A program made the translations under genes and the position numbers. From Caldisericaceae bacterium (GTDB lineage Bacteria > Caldisericota > Caldisericia > Caldisericales > Caldisericaceae): a stretch of DNA of 36,797 bases. Of this stretch, positions 24,959 to 34,110 are shown one piece after another. Under the pieces are notes generated by a model, which had not been told where the DNA came from, did no database searches, and worked only from the letters and a program-made list of their open reading frames with translations. Numbering within the stretch: position 1 is the first letter of the stretch; each line of letters starts with the position of its first letter. Location of the stretch: assembly GCA_036574215.1 (NCBI GenBank), contig JAINCR010000012.1, forward strand, positions 1 to 36,797, in the 5' to 3' direction.

Positions 24959-25273
24959 TTACTTCTGTTTGCTATTATCTTCTAAAGGCTTTTGTTGTGC
25001 CGTTATCTTTTCTTCAAGGTTTTTAATTTCGTCATCTTTTTCTTTTAAAAGTTGTTTATATTTCGAAAGTTCTCTATAGTGAACAAAGAGAGTAATAATC
25101 CACATTATTAAAAGACCTGAAATAAGAAGCGTAAAACCAAAAACGCCAAGAGTTGTTATAAATTGAAATACTAAGAAATTTACCGTAACTTGTTCGTTAT
25201 TTTGTATCAAAAGTAAAACAGTGCAAAGCAAAACTATTAGCATAATGATTAAAAAGAAATTTAACTTTTTCAT
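24959..25273 (-). CDS. LapA-domain small membrane protein
   Basis: A 104-residue protein with two membrane helices (about residues 4-23 and 38-62) around a short loop with QNNEQVTVNFLVFQF, the pattern of LapA/DUF1049 proteins, then a basic-to-charged coiled-coil tail (about 65-97). In E. coli the relative LapA works with LapB in control of lipopolysaccharide synthesis; in other bacteria the role is unknown. It has its own promoter and a strong AAGGAGGTGA-type ribosome-binding site at about 25277-25285, so it need not depend on the large operon upstream. Being an envelope gene just after the glycan operon is suggestive only. Confidence 0.82.
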   Translation of the reverse strand: MKKLNFFLIIMLIVLLCTVLLLIQNNEQVTVNFLVFQFITTLGVFGFTLLISGLLIMWIITLFVHYRELSKYKQLLKEKDDEIKNLEEKITAQQKPLEDNSKQK

Positions 25274-25307
25274 AAGTCACCTCCTTTAAATAGGTGCTTT
25301 TTATTTA

Positions 25308-25335
25308 ATTATAAGTTAAAGAGGTTGTTTTTCAA
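25308..25335 (-). promoter_or_regulatory. Promoter for the lapA-like gene
   Basis: On the minus strand TTGAAA (25335-25330) and TATAAT (25313-25308) are 16 bases apart. The -35 overlaps the stop of the alaX-type gene. The start would be near 25301, with a leader of roughly 28 bases carrying the AGGAGGTGA ribosome-binding site. Confidence 0.65.
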
Positions 25336-26444
25336 ATTATCAGTTTGTAGGCTAATGAGCTTTCAAATACTAATTCCTCATCTTTAGGGATGGTAACAAA
25401 TTTAACACCTTCTATTGTATAAGATCTGTAGTTTTTTTCTATTTCTACATCTGAAAGGAATGCAAAAGTTGAATTAAACTCATCTATAAGTTTTAGATAA
25501 CCTTTTACGCCTTTCTTTTTTAAGGAAACAGCAAGCTTTTCAAAAGTCTTCTTGGATATATTTTCAATGTTTTCTTTAATTACATCACCTTCATTAAATT
25601 TTGTTGATAGTTCGTTTATTAGTATTTCCTCAATGGTTTTTATCTTTTTTGATAAATTTTTGTTCTCTTCCATTAATTTTTGGATTGAATTACCAAGTTC
25701 TTGTTCACTTGTTGTAAACAACTTTGATAAGTTTCCAAGGATGTTTACCTTTTTTTGAATTATTTTAAGAGCTCTTAGTCCCGAAGCAAAATACAACCTT
25801 AAATAATCTTTTTTTACCTTTTCCTTTTTAAAGATCTTTATTATTCCGATTTCATTTGTTACATTAACATGTGTGCCACCACACATTGTAATATCAAAAC
25901 CATCGACTTCTACAATTCTTATTGGTCCTTTAATTTCTGAAGCCTTTCTTATATCAATCTTATATGCTTGTTCTCTATCTATGTAATACTTTTTAACAGC
26001 CCTTCCACTTAAAACTATTTTGTTTGAGAGTAATTCAACATTTTCTAACTCATCCTCTTTTAATTCTACTCTGTTGATATCAATTGTTGAAAGTTCTTCC
26101 CCCATATGGAAACTAACAGTCTCTATCCCGTAAAGAACCTCTAATGCTCTTGAGATTATATGTTGTGCAGTATGTTCTCTTTCAATATCTTTTCTTCTTT
26201 CGGCATCGATTTTACAGTGAACAGGAATAGTTTCTTCAAAGTGATCAACTTGATGGAGTATGTTTCCATTATCATCCTCAAATACATTCAATACCTTTGC
26301 ATTCCCAATGTATCCTCTGTCGCTTAACTGGCCTCCAACTCCATCGGGATAAAAATGAGTTTCACTAAGGATTATGAACTTTTTTCCGTCTTTTTCAAAT
26401 TGGTTTAAAATTTTTGAGTTAAACTCTAAAACATCATAATTCAT
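25332..26444 (-). CDS. alaX: AlaX-type alanyl-tRNA editing protein (long form)
   Basis: A 370-residue stand-alone relative of the AlaRS editing domain. Family members hydrolyse mischarged Ser-tRNA-Ala (or Gly) in trans. The N-terminal part has the GGQLSDRG motif; the zinc/catalytic residues are H91-x3-H95 (HTAQH) and C188-x3-H192 (CGGTH). A coiled coil (about 245-285) and a C-terminal DHHA1-like region (about 285-370) make it the long form. No aminoacylation core is present. The ATG at 26444 is chosen because AAGGAA at 26451-26456 is 6 bases upstream; an in-frame TTG at 26459 is less likely. It overlaps dapF by 11 bases and ends the large minus-strand operon. Confidence 0.9.
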   Translation of the reverse strand: MNYDVLEFNSKILNQFEKDGKKFIILSETHFYPDGVGGQLSDRGYIGNAKVLNVFEDDNGNILHQVDHFEETIPVHCKIDAERRKDIEREHTAQHIISRALEVLYGIETVSFHMGEELSTIDINRVELKEDELENVELLSNKIVLSGRAVKKYYIDREQAYKIDIRKASEIKGPIRIVEVDGFDITMCGGTHVNVTNEIGIIKIFKKEKVKKDYLRLYFASGLRALKIIQKKVNILGNLSKLFTTSEQELGNSIQKLMEENKNLSKKIKTIEEILINELSTKFNEGDVIKENIENISKKTFEKLAVSLKKKGVKGYLKLIDEFNSTFAFLSDVEIEKNYRSYTIEGVKFVTIPKDEELVFESSLAYKLII

Positions 26445-27237
26445 ATAAAATTCCTTCAAATACTAATCTTGTAGGGCCTGATAGGAGATTTCCAGATTCT
26501 CTTAACTTTACGTTAAGCGTACCTCCTCTTGTATGAACGGTTACAATTTCAGAACCACCAGAAACTTTATTAAAAACATAAGCAGAGGCAACAGCACCTG
26601 TTCCACAAGAAAGTGTTTCTTCAAACACTCCTCTTTCAACCGTCCTTGTTGTTATAGTATTTTTGTCTATAATTTTCACAAAATCAACATTAATTCCTTT
26701 TGGGAATATTTCAGTATGTTTTATTATTTTTAGAGCTTTTGTTTTTTGAATTCTATTGATTTGATTAGAAAAAATTACCGCATGTGGTTCTGAGGAATTT
26801 ACAATATGTAAATCCAAACCGTATAGATTAATCTTTAAAAAGATACTACCGGAAGATGACTTAACAAAATCATCTAAAGGTAACATTTTTCCCAAATTTG
26901 CTTCAAAATAATTGTCTTTTATCTTGTTAACTTGTTTTAGACCTGAAAGGGTTTCTACTGTGATATTTTGCATATTAAAAAACCGATCAAAGTACAAACC
27001 TATACAACGAAGACCGTTACCGCACATAGATGATTCACTTTCGTCTTTTTCTAAAATCCTCATTTTTATTGTTGCAACTTCACTATTTTCAAGTACAAGG
27101 AGAGAATCTCCTCCCACGGAGAAGTGCCTATCAAGTATTTTTTTAGCAGTTTCCCTTAGGTTTTTAATTTCGTTAAACCTTCTATCTATCACTACAAAAT
27201 TATTGCCAGCACATTCAAATTTATAAAATTTAAGCAT
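26434..27237 (-). CDS. dapF: Diaminopimelate epimerase
   Basis: A 267-residue enzyme that converts LL- to meso-diaminopimelate, for lysine and peptidoglycan. The two catalytic cysteines are C72 in SMCGNGLRC and C211 in LSCGTGAVAS, and the N-terminal KFECAGNNFVVID is the family signature. Overlaps with murA upstream (8 bases) and the alaX-type gene downstream (11 bases) place it in the same transcript. Beside murA it suggests a meso-diaminopimelate-type cell wall, though it could serve lysine synthesis alone. Confidence 0.95.
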   Translation of the reverse strand: MLKFYKFECAGNNFVVIDRRFNEIKNLRETAKKILDRHFSVGGDSLLVLENSEVATIKMRILEKDESESSMCGNGLRCIGLYFDRFFNMQNITVETLSGLKQVNKIKDNYFEANLGKMLPLDDFVKSSSGSIFLKINLYGLDLHIVNSSEPHAVIFSNQINRIQKTKALKIIKHTEIFPKGINVDFVKIIDKNTITTRTVERGVFEETLSCGTGAVASAYVFNKVSGGSEIVTVHTRGGTLNVKLRESGNLLSGPTRLVFEGILYEL

Positions 27238-28489
27238 TTTTTCTTTCTATTTCTCCGCCTAATTTTTTTATTTTTTTAATATACTCCTCATACCCCCTAT
27301 CGATATGTATTGGATCAAATACTTTGCTTATGCCCTTGGCAGATAGACTTGCTAAGACCAAGGACATACCGCCTCTTAAATCCGTTGCTGTTGTAATCGA
27401 AGATTTTAATTCTGATACACCTGTAATAAAGGCTGACTTATCTTCAAGTCTAATGTTTGCACCCATCTTTATAAGGTCATCTACAATTCTAAATCTATTT
27501 TCAAAGACCGTTTCTGTTATAACACTTGTTCCTTTTGAAATTGTTAATAATGTAAGCATTTGAGATTGCACATCTGTGGGAAACCCTGGGTATGGCATGG
27601 TTTTGATGGTGGTTCCACTGAATTGGTCCTTGTAGGTAATAGTTATTGTGTCATCGGTAACTTTTAAATCGAGGCCAATTTCTTTTAGTTTCATTATGAC
27701 CGCCTCAAGGTGCTTTGGCTGGACTTTTTTTACTGTGATTTTTCCTTTTGTAATTGCACCTAAGATGAGATAAGTTGAAGCTTCAATTCGATCAGGGATT
27801 ATCGCATATTCAATAGGTTTAAGCTTTTTACCACCCTCAATTTTAATAGTATTACCAGAACCATTTAATGTAATTTTTGCTCCGGCCTTGTTCAAAAAAT
27901 CTATCATATCTTTAATCTCAGGTTCTCTTGCGGCATTTTCGATTACTGTTTCTCCTTCAGCAAAAAGAGCAGCAAGGATAATGTTTTCTGTTGCACCAAC
28001 ACTTGGATAATCCAGAAAAATTCTTGTTCCTTTTAATTTTTTTGGGACATGAGCCTTTAGTATACCGTGTTCCCATGTGATTTCTGCGCCTAAACTCTTC
28101 AACCCTTTAATGTGTTGATCAATAGGTCGCTTTCCAATATTACAACCACCCAAATTTGGAATGGAAGCTTCTCTTTCCTTTGCAATAAAAGCCCCTAAAA
28201 AGGTTTGCGAACCTCTAATATTCGCAGCTTCTTCTGGGGGTATTTCGGTTCTGAAATTGGAACTTGCGTCTATTTCGATTTCATTGCCTTCCATTTTAAC
28301 ATAGACACCAATTTTTCTAATTTGGTCTATGAAGCTTGTTACATCGATAATATTTGGTGCGTTAGAGATTTTACACTTTCCTTCAATGACTAAACAAGAA
28401 GCTAATATAGGAAAGGTAGCATTTTTAGAGCCAGAGATGTCTACATTCCCTCTAAGGGGTTTACCACCATTTATTTCAAGATATTCCAT
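27230..28489 (-). CDS. murA: UDP-N-acetylglucosamine 1-carboxyvinyltransferase MurA
   Basis: A 419-residue EPSP-synthase-fold enzyme making the first committed peptidoglycan precursor from UDP-GlcNAc and PEP in the cytoplasm. K22-N23 (SGSKNA) binds substrate; the catalytic loop has C116 (GGCNIGKRP), so it should be fosfomycin-sensitive by target sequence. The ATG at 28489 follows GGAGG (28499-28495) by 5 bases; the in-frame GTG at 28501 overlaps that site and is rejected. Its start overlaps the end of wecB by 14 bases. Both enzymes draw on UDP-GlcNAc, so the operon sits at the branch between wall and surface glycan. Confidence 0.96.
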   Translation of the reverse strand: MEYLEINGGKPLRGNVDISGSKNATFPILASCLVIEGKCKISNAPNIIDVTSFIDQIRKIGVYVKMEGNEIEIDASSNFRTEIPPEEAANIRGSQTFLGAFIAKEREASIPNLGGCNIGKRPIDQHIKGLKSLGAEITWEHGILKAHVPKKLKGTRIFLDYPSVGATENIILAALFAEGETVIENAAREPEIKDMIDFLNKAGAKITLNGSGNTIKIEGGKKLKPIEYAIIPDRIEASTYLILGAITKGKITVKKVQPKHLEAVIMKLKEIGLDLKVTDDTITITYKDQFSGTTIKTMPYPGFPTDVQSQMLTLLTISKGTSVITETVFENRFRIVDDLIKMGANIRLEDKSAFITGVSELKSSITTATDLRGGMSLVLASLSAKGISKVFDPIHIDRGYEEYIKKIKKLGGEIERKNA

Positions 28490-29603
28490 CTGTTCCTCCA
28501 CTTAGTAAGTATTCGTGAACTATTTTTGCAATTCTTCTACCTGCAAGTCCATCACCAAAAGGGTTTCTTACATTTGCTACAGAATTTCTCTCATTTTCAT
28601 TATTAATTAGGTTTTCAACTTCTATTACGATTTTTTCAAAGTTTGTTCCAATAAGTTTAACAACTCCACTTTCTATTCCTTCTGGTCTTTCTGTTGTTTC
28701 TCTTAAGAGAAGCACGGGTTTTTTTAGAGTTGGAGCTTCTTCTTGGATTCCTCCGGAATCAGTTAAGATTATTTCTGCTTTTGAAAGAAGCTTAATAAAA
28801 GTTATGTAATCCATGGGTTCAACGAGTTTAACGTTTTCGTTGTTTTGTAAAATATTATTTACAACGTTTCTTACAACAGGGTTTTTATGAACGGAAAAAA
28901 TTATCTTGTATTCGTTACCGTATTTTTTGCTTATGTAATCAATTGCTTTACATATGTTTTCCATTGGTTGTCCCCAGTTTTCTCTTCTGTGGGCTGTTAC
29001 TACAATGAATTTTTTATTTTCCTCAATAGGCAAATCAGTTTTAGCATCTTTAGAAATTATTTCTAAAAGAGAATCAACTATAGTATTTCCTGTTACAAAA
29101 ATTTTAAATTCTTTAACTCCTTCTTTTATTAAATTTAACTTAGTTTGTTCAGTTGGAGCAAAAAATAAATCAGCAAGTGCGTCTGTAAGTTCCCTATTCA
29201 TTTCTTCTGGAAACGGAGAATATTTGTTGTAGGTTCTTAACCCTGCTTCTACATGTCCAATAGGGATTTTTTCATAAAAAGAAGCAAGAGCTGAAGCAAA
29301 AGTAGTTGTTGTGTCTCCATGAACGAGTGTTAGATTTGGTTTTTCTTTTTCAAAAATCTCTTTCATTCCGTTTAGCACTTTTACAGTGATTTTTGTGAGG
29401 GTTTGTCTGTCTTCCATTACATTAAGGTCGTAGTCAACTTTAATTTCAAACATTTCAAGAACTTGTTTGAGCATTTCTTGGTGCTGGCTTGTAATTATTA
29501 CTTTTGTTTCAATATCATCAAATTTATTAAGCTCTTTATACACTGGGTACATCTTTATTGCTTCTGGTCTTGTTCCAAAAACCAAAAAAACCTTCTTTTT
29601 CAT
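28476..29603 (-). CDS. wecB: UDP-N-acetylglucosamine 2-epimerase (non-hydrolysing)
   Basis: A 375-residue GT-B-fold enzyme interconverting UDP-GlcNAc and UDP-ManNAc. Signature stretches are FGTRPEAIKMYP at the N-terminus, HGDTTTTFA, HVEAGLRT, FPEEMNRELTDALADLFFAPT, TAHRRENWG and the C-terminal LTDSGGIQEEAP. The ATG at 29603 is one base after the stop of the wecA-like gene; a TTG 15 bases earlier is less family-like. It supplies UDP-ManNAc for the GT26 enzyme and, through the wecC-like dehydrogenase, UDP-ManNAcA. Also called MnaA in Gram-positive bacteria. Confidence 0.95.
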   Translation of the reverse strand: MKKKVFLVFGTRPEAIKMYPVYKELNKFDDIETKVIITSQHQEMLKQVLEMFEIKVDYDLNVMEDRQTLTKITVKVLNGMKEIFEKEKPNLTLVHGDTTTTFASALASFYEKIPIGHVEAGLRTYNKYSPFPEEMNRELTDALADLFFAPTEQTKLNLIKEGVKEFKIFVTGNTIVDSLLEIISKDAKTDLPIEENKKFIVVTAHRRENWGQPMENICKAIDYISKKYGNEYKIIFSVHKNPVVRNVVNNILQNNENVKLVEPMDYITFIKLLSKAEIILTDSGGIQEEAPTLKKPVLLLRETTERPEGIESGVVKLIGTNFEKIVIEVENLINNENERNSVANVRNPFGDGLAGRRIAKIVHEYLLSGGTDGIS

Positions 29604-29604
29604 C

Positions 29605-30579
29605 TCATTTTGCCCCAAAAGTTATTATAGCACCTGTAATCGATAACACGAAGGTAATAAAGTAGTATATTAACGCAATAGTTTTTTGAGATAGTCCTTT
29701 TTTAAGTAGTCTATAGTGTATGTGTTCGTTATCGTATTTAAAAGGAGACCCTCCATGTATGATTCTTCTTACAATTGATGTGAATACTTCAACAATCGGA
29801 ATTCCCAACGCAAGAATTGGTAAAGCAACTACAATAAAAGTATTGATTTTATAGGCACCGATGATTGAAATTATACTAAGCATAAAACCAAGAAGTCCTG
29901 CACCTGAATCTCCAAGAAAGACACGTGCAGGATTAAAATTATAAATGAGAAATGCAAGAAGTGCACCTGAGAGCCCTATAAGAATTAATGCTAAATTTAA
30001 ATTTCCCTTATACATTGCCGTAATTGCCAAAAAGAAAGAAGCAATGAGTGAGACTCCAGAAGCAAGTCCATCAAGGCCATCGATTATATTTATAGCGTTA
30101 ATTAAACCAACGATCCAAAGAACGGTGAATACGTCACCTAATATACCAAGTTTTAGCATGTTGTCTGTGAATGGAATTGAAATCTCCCGAAACTTCGTCC
30201 CTGTAAGAACAACAACTATTGCAGAGATGAACTGTATTAAAAATTTTTGCCTAACTGTAAGTCCCTTTTTGTCGTCGAATAGTAAACCAAAAAATAAGAT
30301 TGTTGCTCCAGTTATTATTCCCAAAAGTTGCTTACTGAATTGTTGTACAAAAAGAAAAAGGATAATTATGGTAATATAGATTGCAATACCGCCAGAACGA
30401 GGAATTGGCTCTTTATGGATTTTTTCTCTTGACTCTTTATTCGGAAGATCAATGATGCCGAACTTTCTTCCAATTATAATTGAAAGTGGTGTAAGAAAAG
30501 AAGAAACAAAGAAACCAAGTAAGAAAATGTAGGATATTGTAAAAGAGTTTTTATTCAAGAAAATGATTAGATTTTTCAT
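29605..30579 (-). CDS. wecA: Undecaprenyl-phosphate GlcNAc-1-phosphate transferase (WecA/TagO family)
   Basis: A 324-residue polytopic membrane enzyme of the MraY/WecA/TagO family, with about ten or eleven helices. It transfers a sugar-1-phosphate to undecaprenyl phosphate on the cytoplasmic face, the first step of a lipid-linked glycan. Motifs are LFDDKKGL, NIIDGLDGLA, FLGDSGA and the cytoplasmic loop HIHYRLL with preceding His-rich residues. The HIHYRLL-type loop favours WecA/TagO (UDP-GlcNAc) over MraY (UDP-MurNAc-pentapeptide). It overlaps upp by four bases and is followed at once by wecB. Substrate is inferred from family and neighbours. Confidence 0.92.
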   Translation of the reverse strand: MKNLIIFLNKNSFTISYIFLLGFFVSSFLTPLSIIIGRKFGIIDLPNKESREKIHKEPIPRSGGIAIYITIIILFLFVQQFSKQLLGIITGATILFFGLLFDDKKGLTVRQKFLIQFISAIVVVLTGTKFREISIPFTDNMLKLGILGDVFTVLWIVGLINAINIIDGLDGLASGVSLIASFFLAITAMYKGNLNLALILIGLSGALLAFLIYNFNPARVFLGDSGAGLLGFMLSIISIIGAYKINTFIVVALPILALGIPIVEVFTSIVRRIIHGGSPFKYDNEHIHYRLLKKGLSQKTIALIYYFITFVLSITGAIITFGAK

Positions 30580-31202
30580 TTTGTGCCGAATAATCTATCT
30601 CCTGCATCGCCTAATCCTGGCACAATATAACCATGTGAGTTAAGATGTTCATCAATTGCAATTGTATATATTTTTACGTCTGGATTTTCACGTCTTACTT
30701 TTTCAATTCCTTCTGGTGCAGAAATTAAACATACAAATAAAATTTTATTTGCTTTTGCCTCTTTTACTAAGGAAATTGTTTTATTTGCAGAGCCTCCTGT
30801 TGCAAGCATAGGGTCAACTATCACTACAGTTGAATTTTCTAAGTTTTCGGGCAGTTTGCAATAGTACTCAACTGGCTGTAAACTTTCTGGATCTCTATAA
30901 ATTCCAACAAATCCAACTTTTGCTTGTGGGATGATATTAAGTATTCCTTCTGCCATTATCATACCTGCTCTTAAAATCGGCACAATCACAATATCTTCGT
31001 CTATAACTTTGCTTTTGGTTGAAGAAATTGGCGTTTCAATTTCTATTTCTTTTAGTTTGATATTGCTAAAAATTTCGAAGACCATCAAGCCCGAAACTTC
31101 TTTTACTAACTCTCTAAATTCTTTTGGGTTTGTATCTTTTTTTCTTAGATAGGTAAGTTTGTGTTGAATTAAAGGGTGTTGTATTAAAATTACGTTTTCC
31201 AA
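30576..31202 (-). CDS. upp: Uracil phosphoribosyltransferase
   Basis: A 208-residue pyrimidine salvage enzyme making UMP from uracil and PRPP. The PRPP loop is IVDPMLATGGSA; the uracil-binding segment is GYIVPGLGDAGDR near the C-terminus; VPILRAGMIM is also typical. Length matches the family. The start codon is TTG at 31202, with AAGGAGG at 31208-31214 five bases upstream; no ATG is suitably placed. It lies 11 bases after glyA and overlaps the wecA-like gene, so it belongs to the operon. UMP salvage could support UDP-sugar supply, an inference. Confidence 0.95.
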   Translation of the reverse strand: MENVILIQHPLIQHKLTYLRKKDTNPKEFRELVKEVSGLMVFEIFSNIKLKEIEIETPISSTKSKVIDEDIVIVPILRAGMIMAEGILNIIPQAKVGFVGIYRDPESLQPVEYYCKLPENLENSTVVIVDPMLATGGSANKTISLVKEAKANKILFVCLISAPEGIEKVRRENPDVKIYTIAIDEHLNSHGYIVPGLGDAGDRLFGTK

Positions 31203-31213
31203 AATAACCTCCT

Positions 31214-32461
31214 TTAAATATAAGATATATTATTATAAAGTGGGAATTGTTGAGTTAATAATTTGACTTCGTTTCTCACTTCTTCTAATTTCTTTTCATC
31301 GTTTCTATTTTCAATTGCTTTGTTAATGAGGAAAGCAATTTGTTCCATTTCGCTTTCTTTCATCCCCCTTGTGGTAAGTGCAGGTGTTCCAAGTCTTAAA
31401 CCGCTGGTTTTTGTAGGTGGGAGTGGGTCAAACGGTATTGATTCTTTATTTGTTGTTATGTATACTGAATCAAGGAGAATCTCTGCGTCTTTACCTGTAA
31501 TGCCTTTGTTCCTGAGGTCAATTGAAATAAGATGATTATCTGTTCCATTGGTTATGAGCCTAAAGTCAAGTTTCATAAGAGCATTTGCAAGTGCTTTTGC
31601 ATTTTTTACAACTTGTTTTTGATACTCTTTAAATTCGTCTGTCATTGCTAGCTTTAGTGCAACAGCTTTTGCAGCAATTACATGTTCAAGAGGTCCACCT
31701 TGAGTCCCTGGGAAGACTGCTTTATTTATTATTTTTGAATGTTCACTCTTGAAAAGTATTAATCCTCCTCTTGGTCCTCTGAGTGTTTTATGTGTTGTTG
31801 AGGTTACAAAGTCTGCATAAGGCACAGGTGATGGATGTATTTCTGCTGCAACTAAACCAGCAATATGAGCCATATCTACCATAAAATATGCATTGACACT
31901 CTTTGCAATCGTTGCAAATTTTTCAAAGTCAATAAATCGTGGGTATGCACTTGCTCCAGCAATAATAACTTTAGGTTTATGTTGTTTTGCTAAATCTTCT
32001 ACCTGATTGTAATCAATAAGCTCAGTTTCTTTATCTACTCCATAATGGACTGCTTTAAAGTATGTTCCTGTGATACTTACCGGACTGCCATGGCTTAAAT
32101 GTCCGCCTGCAGATAGGTCCATTCCTAAAAGTGTATCTCCTGGTTGCATTGTTGCAAAGTAGACTGCAAAGTTTGCCTGTGATCCTGAATGCGGTTGAAC
32201 GTTAGCATCTTCAGCTGAGAAAAGCTTTTTTGCTCTTTCAATTGCAAGAGATTCAACAATATCAATAAATTCACACCCGCCATAGTATCTTTTGTTAGGG
32301 TAGCCTTCGGCATATTTATTTGTTAATACTGAGCCTTGAGCCTCAAGGACGGGTTCCATTACATAATTTTCAGAAGCAATTAATTCAAGTTTACTTCTCT
32401 GTCTTTCAAGCTCACCTTGCATGGCTTGCGCAAGTTCTAAATCAATTTCTTTGATTCTCAC
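31214..32461 (-). CDS. glyA: Serine hydroxymethyltransferase
   Basis: A 415-residue PLP enzyme interconverting serine and glycine while loading one-carbon units on tetrahydrofolate. Visible are [38 protein letters not shown] and the PLP lysine K225 in [12 protein letters not shown]. The start is GTG at 32461 with GGAGG at 32467-32471, five bases upstream, partly inside the comF stop region. It is 10 bases after comF and 11 before upp, in the same transcript. Confidence 0.97.
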   Translation of the reverse strand: MRIKEIDLELAQAMQGELERQRSKLELIASENYVMEPVLEAQGSVLTNKYAEGYPNKRYYGGCEFIDIVESLAIERAKKLFSAEDANVQPHSGSQANFAVYFATMQPGDTLLGMDLSAGGHLSHGSPVSITGTYFKAVHYGVDKETELIDYNQVEDLAKQHKPKVIIAGASAYPRFIDFEKFATIAKSVNAYFMVDMAHIAGLVAAEIHPSPVPYADFVTSTTHKTLRGPRGGLILFKSEHSKIINKAVFPGTQGGPLEHVIAAKAVALKLAMTDEFKEYQKQVVKNAKALANALMKLDFRLITNGTDNHLISIDLRNKGITGKDAEILLDSVYITTNKESIPFDPLPPTKTSGLRLGTPALTTRGMKESEMEQIAFLINKAIENRNDEKKLEEVRNEVKLLTQQFPLYNNISYI

Positions 32462-32471
32462 TTTTACCTCC

Positions 32472-33137
32472 TTACTCTAATGCTCTTGCTATTGCAATAA
32501 AATAAATTAAGTTATTTTTATTTCTTTTACTAATTGTATCACATATTTCTTTTGCTGTTGAGCCTGTTGTAAACACATCATCAACTATAAGTATATCTTT
32601 ATTAAGGTTAGCATCAACTCTAAAGGCGTTTTTAATATTGGTTTCTCTCTCTTGTTTTGAGAGTTTGGATTGCCTTTCAGTTTCTCTAATTTTGTATAAT
32701 CCTTTAAAAATAGGTTTATTGGTTTTTCTTGCGATTTCTTTAGCAATTAAGTATGTTTGGTTGTATCCTCTTTCGCTTTCTTCTCTTTTTGTCATTGGAA
32801 CATAGCCTATGGTCTCAAAATGGATATTTTGTTTCTCCGTAAACTGAATAATTTGTTCTGATAGAAATTTAGCAATAACTTTATAATTTTGAAATTTGAA
32901 TTTAGTTATTACTGTTTTTATAACTCCAGTGTAGTTTGTCATTCCAAAATAGTATATCATGTCTTTGTGAAAAATGAGAGGGTATTTATTGTATTCAATT
33001 TTACTTGCGCAATCGTTGCAAATAAAACTATCATAAAGCTTTTTTCCACAGACTACGCAATGCGCTGGTGCAACAAACTCCTCAAAAAAATCTCTAATGT
33101 AAGTATTTAAGAAATGCTTCAAAATTCCTTTTTGCAT
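32472..33137 (-). CDS. comF: ComF family phosphoribosyltransferase-like protein
   Basis: A 221-residue protein with a four-cysteine zinc motif at the N-terminus (C27, C30, C40, C43) and a C-terminal phosphoribosyltransferase fold carrying the PRPP motif [13 protein letters not shown] near residue 190. [15 protein letters not shown] is typical of ComF. In naturally competent bacteria ComF is needed for transformation; elsewhere the function is unclear. The ATG at 33137 lies 44 bases inside csaB with only a weak AAAG ribosome-binding site, so the start is uncertain; TTG 33122 is an alternative. Confidence 0.88.
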   Translation of the reverse strand: MQKGILKHFLNTYIRDFFEEFVAPAHCVVCGKKLYDSFICNDCASKIEYNKYPLIFHKDMIYYFGMTNYTGVIKTVITKFKFQNYKVIAKFLSEQIIQFTEKQNIHFETIGYVPMTKREESERGYNQTYLIAKEIARKTNKPIFKGLYKIRETERQSKLSKQERETNIKNAFRVDANLNKDILIVDDVFTTGSTAKEICDTISKRNKNNLIYFIAIARALE

Positions 33138-34110
33138 TTTCTTTAAGTTGTGGTAGTTTATTTTCGATTAAACTTGTAATCTCTTTTTGTTGCTTTACAA
33201 AATCCGTAAATACATTTGCAAAATTAGATAAAGTTAAATCCTTAATTTCAATACCAGTTAATCCTATAAATTTGCTTAAATTTTTAACCTTGTCATCGTA
33301 AAAAATGGGTAAGACAGGTTTCTTAAGCATAATTGAAAAAACAATGGAATGGTATCTTGTCCCAACTACAAACTTTGCGTTTTTCAAAACTGAAAATGCT
33401 TCTTCAAAGGTTTTTGGAACAAATACTGGGAATTTTGTTTTTTCGTTAATTTTTTTGGCTAATCCCAAGTCTACTGCAGGATAAAATGGCACAAGAATTG
33501 TTTCATAGTGCGTTTTATAATGTATAAAACGTGCAATATCTGCTATTTCTTCAATATCAATATTTTCGTTTCCCTTTATCTGCAAAACATTGTAGTTTTC
33601 TTCAATGGGTAAAGTTGGTAAAGTACTGAACTCATAGAGGAAAGCAAGATCAGAAGTTACAAAGATTTCGTTTTTTAAACCACACTCGAGAAGTAAATTT
33701 TTTGATTCCTCGTCTCTTACGGTTATTAAGTCAACACCTGTTAAGGCATGTTTAACTATCTTTTTGCTGATGTTTTTCTTTAATGGGCCAATCCCTTGTG
33801 CGAAAATAAAGGTTTTTTTATTTGCTATCTTTGAAAGATTTATAAGCGTTGTGTAGTATAAAAGGCTTTTTAAACTTGTCTTATCTTGTAGAAGTCCACC
33901 TCCTCCTGAAATAAAGGCGTTAACTTCTTTTAAACTTTTTAGAATTTCTACAATATTAGTTCTATTAATTTCGTTTTCATTCTTTTTTTCTTTAACAAGA
34001 AAGAGAGCGATTATATTATTCTTTTTTAGTTCCCTATTTATTACCTCTTTTATTATTTCATCTCCTAAATTTCCAAAACCAAAGTATCCTGAGACTAAGA
34101 CATTTTTCAA
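33094..34110 (-). CDS. csaB: Polysaccharide pyruvyltransferase (CsaB-like)
   Basis: A 338-residue GT-B-like enzyme of the polysaccharide pyruvyltransferase family. The N-terminal SGYFGFGNLGDEII, the glycine-rich FISGGGGLLQD, FAQGIGPL, RDEES and the later GTRYHSIVFS are the CsaB pattern. In Bacillus and Paenibacillus CsaB adds a pyruvate ketal from PEP to ManNAc of the secondary cell-wall polymer, the ligand of SLH domains. The start is TTG 34110 with GGGGAGG at 34116-34122; it overlaps the GT26 stop as TTGA. Being directly after a ManNAc-transferase gene strongly supports a lipid-linked ManNAc acceptor. No SLH-domain protein is in the window. Confidence 0.9.
   Translation of the reverse strand: MKNVLVSGYFGFGNLGDEIIKEVINRELKKNNIIALFLVKEKKNENEINRTNIVEILKSLKEVNAFISGGGGLLQDKTSLKSLLYYTTLINLSKIANKKTFIFAQGIGPLKKNISKKIVKHALTGVDLITVRDEESKNLLLECGLKNEIFVTSDLAFLYEFSTLPTLPIEENYNVLQIKGNENIDIEEIADIARFIHYKTHYETILVPFYPAVDLGLAKKINEKTKFPVFVPKTFEEAFSVLKNAKFVVGTRYHSIVFSIMLKKPVLPIFYDDKVKNLSKFIGLTGIEIKDLTLSNFANVFTDFVKQQKEITSLIENKLPQLKENAKRNFEAFLKYLH

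Noticed and set aside
31232-31237. TATAAT on the minus strand within the end of glyA, as an upp promoter
   Set aside because: No suitable -35 at 16-18 bases, and glyA and upp are only 11 bases apart; AT-rich coding DNA readily yields such a box.
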